A stretch of DNA of 64,000 nt, taken from contig JACAVV010000016.1 in the NCBI GenBank assembly GCA_024648695.1, positions 49,747 through 113,746 on the forward strand, written 5' to 3'. Under the pieces are notes generated by a model that saw only the letters and a program-made list of their open reading frames with translations, was not told where the DNA came from and did no database searches. The position numbers and the translations under genes are program-made. How positions within the stretch are numbered: the stretch's first letter is position 1; every line of letters starts with the position of its first letter. Origin of the DNA: Nitrospina sp. GTDB taxonomy: Bacteria > Nitrospinota > Nitrospinia > Nitrospinales > JACRGP01. Shown in pieces: positions 35,901 through 48,100 of this stretch.

Positions 35901-38900
35901 GTTAAAGACCAACTTTCGGAAATAGTCGCAATACTGTTCTGGACTGAAATGGAAATGCTATGCGGACTGCCTGCTTCCGTGGGATCAATCCAACTCACTT
36001 CTCCTGTATCATCATCAATGGTCATTCCAACCGGCCCTTGGGTCAGGCTCCAGGTGAAGGGGCCGGTTCCGGATGGAACAGGCATTGGGCCTGCGTAGGG
36101 TTGACCTGCCGGAATGGTATGGTCTGGAATATTTGCTATGCCAGGGGTGATCCCGGTATCTTCAACAAACAGCAACCAGCTTTCGATATCACTGTCTTCC
36201 CCGTTGCTGGCCTGAATAATGATCGTGTAATCACCTGTCAATGGTTCCCCCCAACGCACCACCCCCGTATTGGTGTTGATGGTCATTCCGGTCGGACCAT
36301 CGATCAGGGACCAGGTGATGGGTCCGGCTCCCGTGAATACGGGTGTCACTCCGGTATAGACGTTATCTTTTACGATCACTTCATCTTCTATGGGTAATAT
36401 TTCAACTGGAGGGATCGTCAAGTTCATATAAACCTTGTCGGGTCCGTCATTGGCCACATAAGCGTCCAGATCGCCATCGCCGTCCAGATCCCCCAAAGCC
36501 ACATCCTGGGAATTCGCAAACCCCAAAACCTGTCCGCTATCGATAAAAGTTCCATCTCCCTCATTGAGCCACACTTTATTGGAACTGCCGTTGCCAAGAT
36601 CCCCATTGACCACAAACGCATCCATATCCCCGTCACCATCAAGATCGCCCAAAGCCACGCCATGACTGTCCTGGTCCCCAAGAGATTGACCGCTGTCCGT
36701 AAAGTCTCCGCTTCCGTTATTGATCCAGACCTTGTTTGCATTATTTGTACTTCCGGCATTGGCGACAAAAGCATCCAAATCATCATCGCCATCAAGATCC
36801 GCTAACGCCACATCGGCACTATAAGCATCGCCAAACAGTTTTAAGGGACTGACGACCAAGACTCCTGACCCATTATTGAGATATAACCGGTTGGCATTAT
36901 CCGGAGAGGCGCCGGGTTCACCATTGGCCACAAAAACATCCGTGTCATCATCACCATCCAAATCACCGAGAGCGACCGCGTTGCTATGGCCCGCACCCAA
37001 CCCCTTCAGAGAAACATCCCAGATTCCATTTCCCAGGTTACGGAATGAAAAATTGGGGTCCCCCGAACCGTTGGCCAAAACCCCATCCAGGTCGCCATCT
37101 CCATCAATATCTCCGAGAGCCAATCCATTCGTATTTAAAGAGTCTGTAAATTGTCCTTTATTGATTAATGTTCCGCTACCGTTGTTCTGAAAATAGCGAC
37201 TCACGCCACCGTTGGAATTGACCACAAGGGCATCCAGATCACCGTCACCATCGGCGTCGACAAATTTGACGTCATTTCCACCCTGCTTTAAAAAGGATTG
37301 GCTTATGATCATATCGCCTTCCCCATCGTTCAAAAGGAGACTTGAAGGACCCATACCTTCGACAGCTACGAAAGAATCCAGGTCGCCGTCGCCATCAACA
37401 TCTCCAAGGTCGACGCTCAGGCTTACCCTACTACCCAACGCCTGGCCCGAATCCTTAAATTCTGTGGTGGTGATGGCGGCCCTCACTTTTTGAGTGTAGG
37501 TGGAAGAAATATCGTCTCCGAATTGTCCGTTACTGATGTCTACGGAAATAAAGCATTCCTGCTGAATTCCGGTAAGATTTTGCGGTGCGGTCCATATGGG
37601 ATTTTGAAGGGTGGAGCCATTGAAACTGCCATTGGTCGCCAGGCCGGCACAGTCTGCCGTCCAGAAGAAACTCAGGGTATTGTCTTCGGTATCCGAGGCT
37701 TCCAGTTGCAAATTGACAGTGCCTTCGGAATTTACCGGGTTGATATCGCCCGCAGGCCCCTCTGTAATAGTAATGACGTTGGGCAATTCACTCACTTCTG
37801 TCCGGTAGTTGGAAATTTCGTTGGCCAGGGCGTCGATCGCTCTTGCATTATCTGCGGCTTCATCTCCCTCCGCTATTCCCAGCGGGACTTCACCGATTCC
37901 ATTGACGAAAAAATTAATGTCCGGATTGGACCAATATTGAATTCGTGTGGTGGTCACTGGTTTACTGACAGCACGTAAAGTCCTGATGCCACTGGGTTCA
38001 TCGACATAGGCATGATTGAAATCGAATGGTTCTCCATCGGTGCCATCAACCGCACGGTCTGTCCGGGCACCCATGTTGGTTCCGATGGCAAAGCCGAAAC
38101 TCAGGTTTCCGGTGGCGCAATCGTGATCCACAATTGAATAGCCAAATTCATTATTGTTGGGCAGGTTTTCGGTGACAAAAGTCCAGGCGCTGGCACAAAA
38201 CGTTCCATCCCCTTCCACCAGCATCACAACCAGATCAGCGCCGAAATCATCTCGCAACGTGTGAACATCGGGAACGGTTCCATTAGTCAAATCGTCCAGG
38301 GCCACATTGACATCAAAACCAACTTCGCTGTAGACGACCTCTTTCGTATGAATTAATCGCAGGACCGGAGTGATATCACTGTTGGTAAAAGACGTATTGG
38401 TTTCGGAAATCGCCAAGTCGATCAAATCTTCCATATTGGACGTGCCCCCAGCACCCACCCTGGCGTCCTCTGTGTACACAACCATAACATCGATGATCGA
38501 ACCATCATCAGGCTGGCTGGAAACATCTCCGGCTACAGGAGGCTTTGAATTCGTTTCTTGAGGAGGGTTTACAACCGACTCCTGAGGAAACCCTGCCGGA
38601 TCTTTTTCAACCACCAGGTGATCGGAGCCGCCCAGGGGACGAATCTGATAAATGTGATTCCTCAAACTCACCGAACCCGTAAGTTTGCCGTCATGCACGA
38701 TCAAAGTCACCTGACTGAACTGGATGCCTTCGATGTGGCCCGACCAGGTATAACTTCCCGACGGGTTTTTTTGAACTTTATCGGGGATCGCCAGATATGA
38801 GGCATTATCGAATAAATTCAAGACAAAGGGTTTCATCGGGGGAACGGAATTCATGGGGCGATCACCGGCAACATTATCCTGGCTGAAAATGGCGGCCGAA

Positions 38901-39118
38901 TCGAGAGAAACCACGCGGCTTCTTTTTCGGGCCGGGTCGTTACCGGGTATCAGGTCCGGGACACTTTCAGCTTCCTTAAACAAACGTGAGGGAACGCTGG
39001 TTTTCGCGAAAACCAGGGGTTTGTAGGTAAAACTGATTAATAAAACCACAACAAGGAAAACAAATCCCGGCACCCTGCCGTAGCAACACTTCATATTATA
39101 AAATCCAGCTTTCATCAT
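32969..39118 (-). CDS. Giant secreted protein: inactive metzincin-like domain, VCBS propeller, Ig repeats, C-terminal cassette
   Basis: A 2049-residue exported protein with a signal segment (about 18-38). Layout by approximate residue: prodomain-like 85-175; metzincin-like 205-440; PKD-like 450-545; seven FG-GAP/VCBS repeats 553-900 (LGDLDGDGDLDAYVAN type, calcium loops); eight putative Ig repeats 906-1650 (ITWSL..GPTGMTI..TGVV.W type); PKD-like 1653-1753; a C-x4-CN domain 1756-1894; and a terminal SPYWQ domain 1897-2049. The metzincin site HExGHxxGxxHD is replaced at 343-355 by FAIGTNMGARTDR, so every zinc ligand and the catalytic Glu are gone while the frame around it is kept. It lies 36 bases downstream of its larger paralogue and they are probably cotranscribed. 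Likely a surface adhesin or binding protein. Confidence 0.85.
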   Translation of the reverse strand: MMKAGFYNMKCCYGRVPGFVFLVVVLLISFTYKPLVFAKTSVPSRLFKEAESVPDLIPGNDPARKRSRVVSLDSAAIFSQDNVAGDRPMNSVPPMKPFVLNLFDNASYLAIPDKVQKNPSGSYTWSGHIEGIQFSQVTLIVHDGKLTGSVSLRNHIYQIRPLGGSDHLVVEKDPAGFPQESVVNPPQETNSKPPVAGDVSSQPDDGSIIDVMVVYTEDARVGAGGTSNMEDLIDLAISETNTSFTNSDITPVLRLIHTKEVVYSEVGFDVNVALDDLTNGTVPDVHTLRDDFGADLVVMLVEGDGTFCASAWTFVTENLPNNNEFGYSIVDHDCATGNLSFGFAIGTNMGARTDRAVDGTDGEPFDFNHAYVDEPSGIRTLRAVSKPVTTTRIQYWSNPDINFFVNGIGEVPLGIAEGDEAADNARAIDALANEISNYRTEVSELPNVITITEGPAGDINPVNSEGTVNLQLEASDTEDNTLSFFWTADCAGLATNGSFNGSTLQNPIWTAPQNLTGIQQECFISVDISNGQFGDDISSTYTQKVRAAITTTEFKDSGQALGSRVSLSVDLGDVDGDGDLDSFVAVEGMGPSSLLLNDGEGDMIISQSFLKQGGNDVKFVDADGDGDLDALVVNSNGGVSRYFQNNGSGTLINKGQFTDSLNTNGLALGDIDGDGDLDGVLANGSGDPNFSFRNLGNGIWDVSLKGLGAGHSNAVALGDLDGDDDTDVFVANGEPGASPDNANRLYLNNGSGVLVVSPLKLFGDAYSADVALADLDGDDDLDAFVANAGSTNNANKVWINNGSGDFTDSGQSLGDQDSHGVALGDLDGDGDMDAFVVNGDLGNGSSNKVWLNEGDGTFIDSGQVLGFANSQDVALGDLDGDGDLDAYVANDGPDKVYMNLTIPPVEILPIEDEVIVKDNVYTGVTPVFTGAGPITWSLIDGPTGMTINTNTGVVRWGEPLTGDYTIIIQASNGEDSDIESWLLFVEDTGITPGIANIPDHTIPAGQPYAGPMPVPSGTGPFTWSLTQGPVGMTIDDDTGEVSWIDPTEAGSPHSISISVQNSIATISESWSLTVVTDPALPSVPKPPDATIENNSFYSEAPTFTGTYPVTWFLVEGPAGMTVDPSTGEVNWDNPKVGTHKVTIAAINSAGTDTVSWTVTVDATQDTQPFFTIVENIPYIEIGFFELLQPTSNQTIFECSLNSKPNGMTAEPLSFFLNGFAFCFLEWDSPTADGSPHSVEVFGEQFENAASVATATIPFTLRVVDAAPVIETLPDQLTGEGMVFTGPTPQVTGVTPITWSLAKGPVGMTINSSTGVVSWPNPTADGSPHTIIIQAENESGVDTESWELEVTSDMIAPVIISPFLVFGAAPITTTVNGDIAIQLPDASVTIQDNQVYTGPTLQFTGVQPITWTLLNGPSDMTIDSTTGVVTWNNPITTFSPYTITVQATNSEGNDSISWTLNVVSEVTAAADVGNFDNTSIQEGEKYTKDVPIDAGASPFTCRLTNAPEGMTAEYFRAGLGFSEHCKVTWENPVAEGSPHSITLRITDNNSQVDEVSWDLSVSSSAMPDITPIADKSIATGQPYTDLALLASGTLPVTWSLVTAPPGMLVDSDAGVVTWATPIGGIHPVTIQAQTNNDQAATHSWNVSVDDGTQLQITSGPSGNPNPVSSGGTVNLSVVVEHPLGKSINYSWASDCSPLTDSGSFSDSISQNTQWIAVENTFDFQITCSLTVTATDADGIFKTGTLVMGVLPLGAESDISLALPDFSPSCFENTCNQSLTQFSITNNSAAAKNISVSSSKTWLDLDPNPQVTDAPVAFDIPKETRLFAPQATTTSASLNPGQSGLFSATVNTNIGNLPTGRDEAVITITDTDTTQPLGSFVVVLTLNSNPFKVSKQKRIASPYWQADAAVYTFMGITHPGLQDMASNIGVEVHAIQNDGAPFGPAAEFTVSGSSTVRLFIVGTNNPVINPDTVPTAQFIIGTTSGKYGQLVINPKASHPEQVLGDGYPDVTMLNIWGAVVVQATSTGFAMEFVGDLQDSRALSQFLFSGVN

Positions 39119-39154
39119 TTATTCAAAACACCATTTTTTAATTCAAAGGCACCA

Positions 39155-42100
39155 TCAATTAATCCCACTGACTACAGGGAAATGGATGGCCCGTGAATCC
39201 TGGCCATCTCCCACAAATTCCATGGCAAACCCCGTACTCGTCGCCTGAACCACGACCGCTCCCCAGATGTTCAGCATGGTCACGGCTGGATAACCCTGAC
39301 CCGTTGCGCCACCACTTCCTAATCGGGTATCAGGATGGGTCGCTTTGGGTGCTATGACCAATTGGCCATGCCTGCCGGAAGTGGTTCCCGAAATAAAATG
39401 CGCTGTCGGGATGAACTCTGGATTGATGACGGGATTGTTGGTGCCTACGATAAATACTCTTTGTGTAGAGTCTTCTGTTACCGTAAATTCCACGTTAGGA
39501 CCAAAAGGCGCGCCATCATTTTGAATGGCATTGAGAACCACACCGATTTTCGAACTCATATCCTCCAGTCCGGGATGCGAAAAAGCCAAAAAGGTATAAA
39601 CCTGGTTGTCGGCCTGCCAGTAAGGCGAAAACACCTTGTCCGATTTATCCCCGGCAAAGGGGTCGGCCAGAACGGTCAAAGCTATATCGAAAGAACCCAG
39701 AGGATCCCCTGTATCTTCATCAACAAACATCACCCTGCCTTCACTATTCCCTTTACCGAGAGCTGTAATATTGTTGTTGATCTGAGCAGTGAAAGTAGCG
39801 GTCTGGTTGGGATCCAGTTCCACCGACGCCGAATTTGCCTGCGGAACGATCACATCGTGAACCACAGGAATATCAAATTCGGGAACATTGTCTGTGACCA
39901 CCGGATCAGGATCGATATCCAACCAATTCTTGCTCGCCTCTACTTTTATTTTGCGGCGAACCGCCGCCGTATTGGTCACAGAAAATTTGGTCAGGGACTG
40001 ATTACAAGACTGACGGAAACAAGCCGGGTGAAAATGGTTGCGGATGATATTAATAAACTCGAACTGCCCAGGGGGTAAAACACCCTGGATGAATTGCGCT
40101 TCCTCTGACAATCCCTCGCCATTGGACACGATGACCTTAATTATACAATTTTCCTGGGTCCCCAAGGGATTAGGTGGAGCAAACCATATCGGATTTTTTA
40201 ACGCAGGATCATTAAAAGACCCGTTGTCCCCTAAAGTGGCGCACTCAGCACTCCAACTAAAGGTTAAAGAACTGGATTGGTTATCTGTGGCTTCCAGAAT
40301 CATTGCCACATCGCCTGCGGTTTCTACAGGATTCGGGAACCCGAAGGGACCGTTATCCAGCGAAAGATCCGGTATCAAGGTATTCTGGACATGAACCGTC
40401 CAGGATTCTATCCCGATAGACGCACCATTGCCCGCTTCTGCCGTCACCACATGCGAACCCAGAACAGGTTTAGCCCATGTAACAATTCCCAATTCGTCAT
40501 CAATTAACATGCCGTCCGGTTTGGAGGTCAAGCGCCAGGATACCGGATTCGTCCCGCTAATAATGTCCAGAGACTCCGTATAAATGACGCCGGGAACGAT
40601 GGTCTTGTCGTTAACCGGGCTCACCACAGGTCCGGCCACAGGGGACACCAGCAACTGCCAATCCACCTCATCCGAAAGCCCGCGCTCATCGGTAATTCTC
40701 AATTTAACAGGGTGCGCCGCGTTGTTGGCCGCCGGGACAGGTTCGTCCCAGGTCACCTTGCAATGCTCGGCAAACCCGAGGCCTGCTCTGAAAAACTCTG
40801 CAGTCATCCCCTCCGGCGAGTTGATCAACTGACAGGAAAACGGTGACTGGCCCTCTTCAACCGGAATATCCACCGTGTATTTGACGCCTTCCTCGATCTC
40901 CTCAACTTCAAACGAATTGTCGATCTGGGGCGCATCCAGTTCATCATCCACATCAAGCAACCAGGACACTGTATCCGACCCATTGGCATTTTCAGCCAAC
41001 ACCGTGATGGTGAAAGGACTGCCCGTTTCAATGGGATTTGCCCACGAAACCACTCCCGTCACCGGATCGATGGTCATATCAGCAGGTCCCGCAAACAAGG
41101 CCCAATCAATGGGACGCACTCCGGTTACTGTAAAGGACGGACCCGTATAGGGGATCCCTGCCTGAATGCGAACCGTAGCTTCCGGTGGATTCACGTTCAA
41201 TTGAGGTTTCAAATCGGGCGCCGTTCCCGATTGCAATCCGGGAGATATAATTACGGGCGCAACGAGTGACCCGGTGACACGCAGGCTAAAGAATTCCGTA
41301 TCGATACCCGCTTCATTCTCCGCCTGCAATATTACGATATGATTGCCCGGAGTCGGGTTGGGCCAGGCCACCACTCCGGTCAACTCATCGATCACCATTC
41401 CGGGAGGACCGGCTAGCAAATCCCAAACAATGGGTTTGATTCCTGAGACAATCGGCGTAGGCCCAATAAACGTCTCTCCCGCGTCTGTGGACTGGTTTGC
41501 AATGGGATCGATAATGGGCACGGGTTTGACCACCGTCAGGATAAAGCGTTCGGTATGTGTGTTCCCCAGGTCGTCACCAATATCCATTTGTACCGTGTAG
41601 GGACTGTCCACCGAAAGCGGGTTCGGCCAATTATTCAAACAGAACTCGTCGATTCCCTGGACTCCTGGTTCAATCAATTGCACGACCATTCCTGGAGGGC
41701 CCTGCGTGCGGTCACAGGTTTGCGGATCTCCGGTCAAAGTAGGCGTATCATTAGTATTTATTTTCACCGTATCTACAAAAGTTTCCTGCTCAATGATGGT
41801 GATATTGTCAATTACCTCAGCAGGAGCGGTCACATTGAGGTTCCACGATTCCGAATCGAAATTCACGCTATTGACCACAAAAACAGAAACAGGATGCGGA
41901 CTGCCATCAAGCGTCGGGTTTTGCCAGCGTAATTTGCCGGTATTGGAATCGATGGTCATTCCTTCGGGACCCTCCAAAAGGGTCCAGAACATAGGAGCGG
42001 TCCCTGAGACCGTCGGCGTGAATTCATAACTAGCGACGCTTTCAATGAAGGCATCCGGTACTGCAGAAATCACAGGCGCTATGGGATCGGCCACCACAGT

Positions 42101-45100
42101 GATATCGAAACTTTCCGTATCGGAACCAATGGGCACGCCTTCATCAAAATTAACTGCTTGAATGCTAACCGTATGAGGACTGCCCGTTTGAGTCGGAGCG
42201 TCCCAATTGATTTCCCCGGTAACCGCATCCACCGTCAGGTCGGTAGGCCCGTTGACTTTCAAAAATGTGATAGGTTCGGTTCCGCTTACCTCCAAAGGCG
42301 GCAGGGAAAATGGTACATCTTCCACGACGGTTTGATTCGCTATGGGTTCAATGTCCGGAGCGATTCCATTATCATTGGCCTGGACTCCCCAGCTTTCAAT
42401 ATCCGATTCCACACCATTATCTGCCCGAATACTTACCAGATTGAACCCTTCCACCGGTTCCGGCCAGGTGACCACACCCGTCGATCCATTGATCGTCATT
42501 CCCGTTGGTCCGGACAATAGAGTCCAGGTTATTGGAGCCCCCCCGGTGAACACAGGGGAAGGTCCAATGTATTCTGTACCCACAACAGCGATCTCGTCTT
42601 CAATGGGTAAAATTCTTGCCGGTAGTTCTTCCTCGTTAAACCAGACCTTATTGGGTCCACTATTGCCAAAAAAAGCGTCCTGATCGCCATCGTTATCGAG
42701 ATCGGCCATTTGGATGTCGTTACTTTCTTCACCACCTAAAAACTGGTCGCTTTGAGTGAAGGTGGCCGAACCATCATTTGTGAAAATATCATTAGGGAAA
42801 TTGATCTCTCCTAAAACGACCTGGCTATGATTGGCAAAAACAGCGTCAAGATCACCATCGCCGTCCACATCCACCAGAGCCACCGCATGGCTTACCGTGG
42901 TCATGAGGTTTTGATGAATCGAAAAATTTCCATTACCATCATTCAACCAGACTTCGTTGACATCGTTGGTTCCCTGGTCGTCCACAGTGCCGGCATTGGC
43001 GACAATAGCATCCAGATCGCCATCCCCGTCCATATCACCCAATGCAACTCCGAAACTGGAAGCAGACCCCAGGGCCTGACCGCTATTCGAAAATTCTCCT
43101 TTACCGTTATTCAGCCAGACGCGGTTCGCCTGTTGCGATGCGTTGGCGACAAAGGCATCCAGATCGCCATCCCCGTCCAAATCACCCAAAGCCACATCCC
43201 GGCTGTTGGAAGCGCCCAGGGCTTGTCCGAAATCTGAAAAGTTTCCATCGCCAAAGTTGTCCCACACTTTGTTGGAACCATCATTGGCAATGAAGGCGTC
43301 CAGGTCCCCGTCTCCATTCAAATCCCCAAGGCCAACCGCATAGCTGTTTCCATTGCCCTGAGAATTTCCGAAAGCGGTAAAGCTGGCCTGACCGTTATTT
43401 CTCATCGCATTATTCCCTTGCCCGGAACCGTTAGCGATAAAGGCGTCTAAATCGCCATCCCCGTCCAGATCGCCCAAAGCCACATCGTTGGAATCCTTGA
43501 CGTTGATCTTTTGACCGGTATCGAAAAACACACCCTGACCATTATTCAAAAAAACCTTGTTCGCTTTTCCGTTGCCATTGGCAAAGAAGGCATCCAGATC
43601 ACCATCGCCATCCAGATCGCCCAGGCCCATTCCATTTGTGTTATCAATTCCCAGATTCTGTCCACTGTTGGAGAAACTGGCTGTATTCAAATCGATTTCA
43701 AAATTCACGGCCTGGGAAAAACTGCTGGAATCCTGAAGGCCCTGGCCATTATTGACGTCCACGGTAATCGTACAGCTTTGCTGGCTTCCGGTGGTGTTGA
43801 CAGGAGCGGTCCAAATCGGATTCGCAATAGTGGCATCGGAAAACGTACCCTCATTCGGCAAACCGTTCGGACAATCAGAGGTCCAGGCAAAGACCAGGCC
43901 CGTTCCTTCATCCCCAACCACCGAAGCCGACAAACTGGCGGAGTTGCCGGAATCCACCGGATTGGGTGTGCCACTGATATTGGTGACGGAGAAATTATTG
44001 ATGGTCAGGTTCACGGTCCGGGTGGTATTCCCGTCCCCATTGGTGGTATTGGTAATAGTGACCGTGTCCGAGTGATCGCCTGCGGCCAGGGAGTTGGCAT
44101 TACTATTGATCTCGATTCGAAGGGTAATGCTTTCTCCGACCCCTAAAGTCCCTCCGGTGGTTTCAGTAAATGTTCCGTTATCATCTTCCTTGACGGAAAC
44201 CCAACTCTCATTCTTTGAAATAGAATAAGTCAGAGAGGAAGAACCGCTGTTTTGAAGCAAGTAATCTTCACTGGAAGGTGAAAAGGGCCCGCCTTCGGAG
44301 CCGAAAACATCCAGGCTCGCCAGGGGTGTTACCAAAAGGGCAGAGAGCGGTCGAAACGCCAGGGCTATGGGAGTTTCAACACTTGCATCCACGGCACCGA
44401 AATCGCCAAACAAGGATCCGTTAAATCCGTTAAACTCGAGAACCTTGCCATTCATCACAGGGTCGGGAACAAACAAGTCCCCGCTGATCGGATGAAAAGC
44501 CATTTGGAAAGGTCCATCTCCCAGGTTTGAAGAAGTTGCATCCCCGAAAGTTCCTATCTTTGCCCCGGTAGTTCCATCGAATTCGATTATACTGGACGTC
44601 GAATTTTCTCCTACTAACAGGTTGCCATTATTTGGATTGAATATAATTGCTGTGGGATTTCCTCCAACGGGATCGATATTAAAGGCACCAATGAAATTTC
44701 CTGTGTTAATATCAAATTCCCTGATATCCGCATGAGAAGGATCGTTGTCGGAGACCAGCAAATTTCCTGTTACCGGATGAAAAGCCAAACCGAAAGGACT
44801 GATCACGTTGGCACTGGTATTTCCAAAGTTCCCGATATAATTCCCCGTAGACGCGTCGAATCGTCGAACATCACTATTTATCAAGTCCGCCACCAGCAAA
44901 TTACCGGTGACCGGATTAACCAGGAATGATCGGGCCAAACTCAAATTGGTATCGGTATCGCCCAGGGTCCCAATGAACGCACCTGTCTCACCATTGTATT
45001 CAAGAATTTTATTCGAGAACAAGGCCAGAAAGTTGCCTGTTACGGGATGAAACCCAATGAAATTCGGTTTAATTGTATCTTTAAACGTACCCACCAGACC

Positions 45101-48100
45101 ACCTTGGGAGGCATCAAACTCGAACACTCCGCCGTCACTTGTAAAGTCTGCCACCAGCAGATTTGCGGTCCCTACATCCAGAACCGAAAGGTCCACATCC
45201 CGCGTGGTGTTGCCAATGCCATTGGTGGTGTTGGTGAAAGAAATCGTATCAGAGTAAGAACCAGCGGATAAACTATTCGCATCACTGTCAATCGTAACCG
45301 TCACCGTGCTTTGTTCACCCGGATCCAGCAGAGTGTCTCCGGTAATGGTGACGGTGGTCCAGTTTTCGTTTCCGCTGTTGGTTGCCGTGAAATTAATAGC
45401 GGTACCGCCCGTATTGGATACGGTATAGTCGAGGGTCGTCGGATTGAAAGGACCTCCTACAAGGCCCAGGGATTGTAAAAAGTCAGCAGGAGTGACTGAT
45501 AAAGTTCCCCCTGAAAAACTGACCGTTTGGGTGAAATTATCGCTGGCCATCAAACCTTCGCCGTTGTCAATATTCAATGAGATGGTACAGGTTTGAGCGG
45601 AACCGGAATTGTTAATAGGGGCAGTCCACGTGGGCGAAGCCAGAGTGTTATCGTCAAAAGTACCATTGGATAAACTGGGGCAATTGGCCGACCAATTGTA
45701 GTTGATGCCGGTTCCCATATCGCCTACAACCAAAACACTGAATACAGAAGAGTTTCCCGAGCCTACAGGGTTCGGGTTTCCTGCCAAGTTAAATACATCC
45801 AATCCATCAATAACCAGATCCACAGAACGTGTCGTGTTGCCAGTCCCATCTGTATCGTTGGTGATTGTTACAGTATCCGCGTGCGAACCCTGGGAAAGCA
45901 CATTAGCGTCATCGTCAATTTCTATATTCAAAGCTGAAACTAAATGGGGCTGAACTTGAAACCCACTGATATCGGTTTCGCTCCCTGAAATGCTTGTAGA
46001 TTTGGTAATCCAATTCTCATTGTTCGACAATGAAACATCAAGGACGCTATCCGTAGTATTTAAAACGGTATAAAGTTTTGAATCCGGGCTAAAAGGACCA
46101 CCGGCCTGTCCCGAAGCCGAAAAACCTTCTTCTGGTACGACTACCATGGAAGGTAAGGGTTTAAAAACTAAATGCTGAGGAACATTTGTTTCATTTCCAG
46201 TATCGCCAAATACCCCAACAAAGTCTCCGCTTACCCCATCGAACTCTAGGACATCAAGAGATCCGGCATCCCTGTCATCAACAAATAAATTGTTGGAAAT
46301 TGGATGAAACACTAGGGAATGGGGTTCGGCATTCAAACGACTGGCAGTTTCTCCAAAAACGCCGATAAAATCTCCGGTGGTTCCATTAAATTCACGAACA
46401 TCCTGCGTAAAAAAGTCTGAAACGAGAAGATTGTGGGTGATCGGGTGAAATGCAATGGCTACAGGCCCTGTTAAATTTGTATCCGTTTGTCCAAAGGTAC
46501 CTAAAGCACTGCCTGTATCACCATTAAAATGCTCTATTTCACCATTAAAGTCTGCCACAAACAAATTGTGGGTGATCGGATGAAAGGCAATCCCTATTGG
46601 TTCAAAGGATCCAGAAGTGGGCACAAAGGTACCCTGAAGAACTCCGGTAGTTCCATCATATTCCAGAATATAATCATGAAATTTATCGCCAATAAAAAGG
46701 TTACCTGTACCCGGATGAAATGACATAAACTCGGCATCCACAATATCTCCGTTTCCGGTATCCCCAAATATTCCTAAACTGTCTCCTGTCTCACCATCAA
46801 ACTCAATAACTTTTGTTGTTGCGGCAATTAAAAAATTTCCTGAAGTAGGATGAACAAGAATTTGGCCTGCTGTAGATCCCACATTGGCAATAAACGTTTT
46901 TATTAAATCTCCAGTAGAACCTGAAAATTGTTTTACGGCATTCAGATTATTGACTAAAAATAAATCCACTAAATCAGACGGGAGGACCTGAATGACCGCC
47001 ACTTGGCTTACATTTCCATTGCCATCAGTGATATTGTTAAAAAAAACAGAACTGCTGGTAATTCCAACTGGCAAGGTATCTGCATTGGAATTTGCGCTAA
47101 TAGATACATTAATTTTGTTTCCAGGATTTACTGTCACCGATCCGGACAAATTAGAGCTTAGCCAATTCTCAGCAGTTGTTACAGACAGAGTGTATGAGTT
47201 ATCTCCGGTATTAGTCACTTCAAAATCAATTGATGCAGAAGATTGTGGGCCACCTTCTAAACCCTGAAAATTAAAACCTCCGGGTGTGATTTGGGTGAAT
47301 TGTAAAGTTCCGGGTTCTCCTGCAATTTTGGAAACAAAGGTGTCGGAACCGGAAATTCCAAAGCTACTGGTTCCCTGCACGACTCCATTGGTAGTGGGAT
47401 AATCCGAAGAGGACGTGACTCCTGTAATGTAAATATCTGAGGCCGAATCGACATCAATTGCCAGGGCTTTATCATCTCCATCTCCACCCATGTAACTTGA
47501 AAAAAACAGAATCCCGTTTCCGGAAGAAGGCGTGGACATAACCGTTACAAAAGCATCGTCTTCCGCGCCGTCGGCATGACTGAAAGTTTGCAAGGGGTTA
47601 ACAGTAGGAAAATCATCCGATTTGGTAAACCCGGCAACAAAAGCGTTTCCAGCACTATTGATATCGATTCCCCGACCTTGGTCATCTTCTCCTCCACCCA
47701 AATAGGAGGAGTAGATCAAAGACCCCGACCCATTAATGTTTGGGTCCAATTTAGTAACGTACGCATCAATATGGTTTCCCGACAGATGAGTGCTTTGAAA
47801 AGCGTTTTTTGTGGGGAAATCAGTAGAGTCAGTAGCTCCAGTCACATAAATTTCAGAAGTAGACCCATTCACAGCAATAGCCAGGGTACGATCCATATTG
47901 GTATCGTCACTACCCCCTAAATAAGTGGAATAAAACACTCCGGAGCCATCGTTGTAAAACCCTGAAATAAAACCATCGGCCCCTCCGTTTAAACTGGCAT
48001 CATAAACCGCCAAATCACCTACCGGCATATTACTTGAAGATGTTTCTCCGGCGATGTAGGGATGATTGTCATCATCTACAGCAATAGCCCGGCCTTCCTC

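Noticed and set aside
36420..37450. A second regular repeat array
   Set aside because: Same explanation: seven VCBS repeats of the 2049-residue protein.
42800..43700. Regular near-identical units of about 150 bases (for example GATCGCCATCCCCGTCC) that look like a direct-repeat array
   Set aside because: They encode the FG-GAP/VCBS calcium loops (DLDGDGDLDAF) of the giant protein in frame, and spacing and sequence vary with the protein. Not a CRISPR array.
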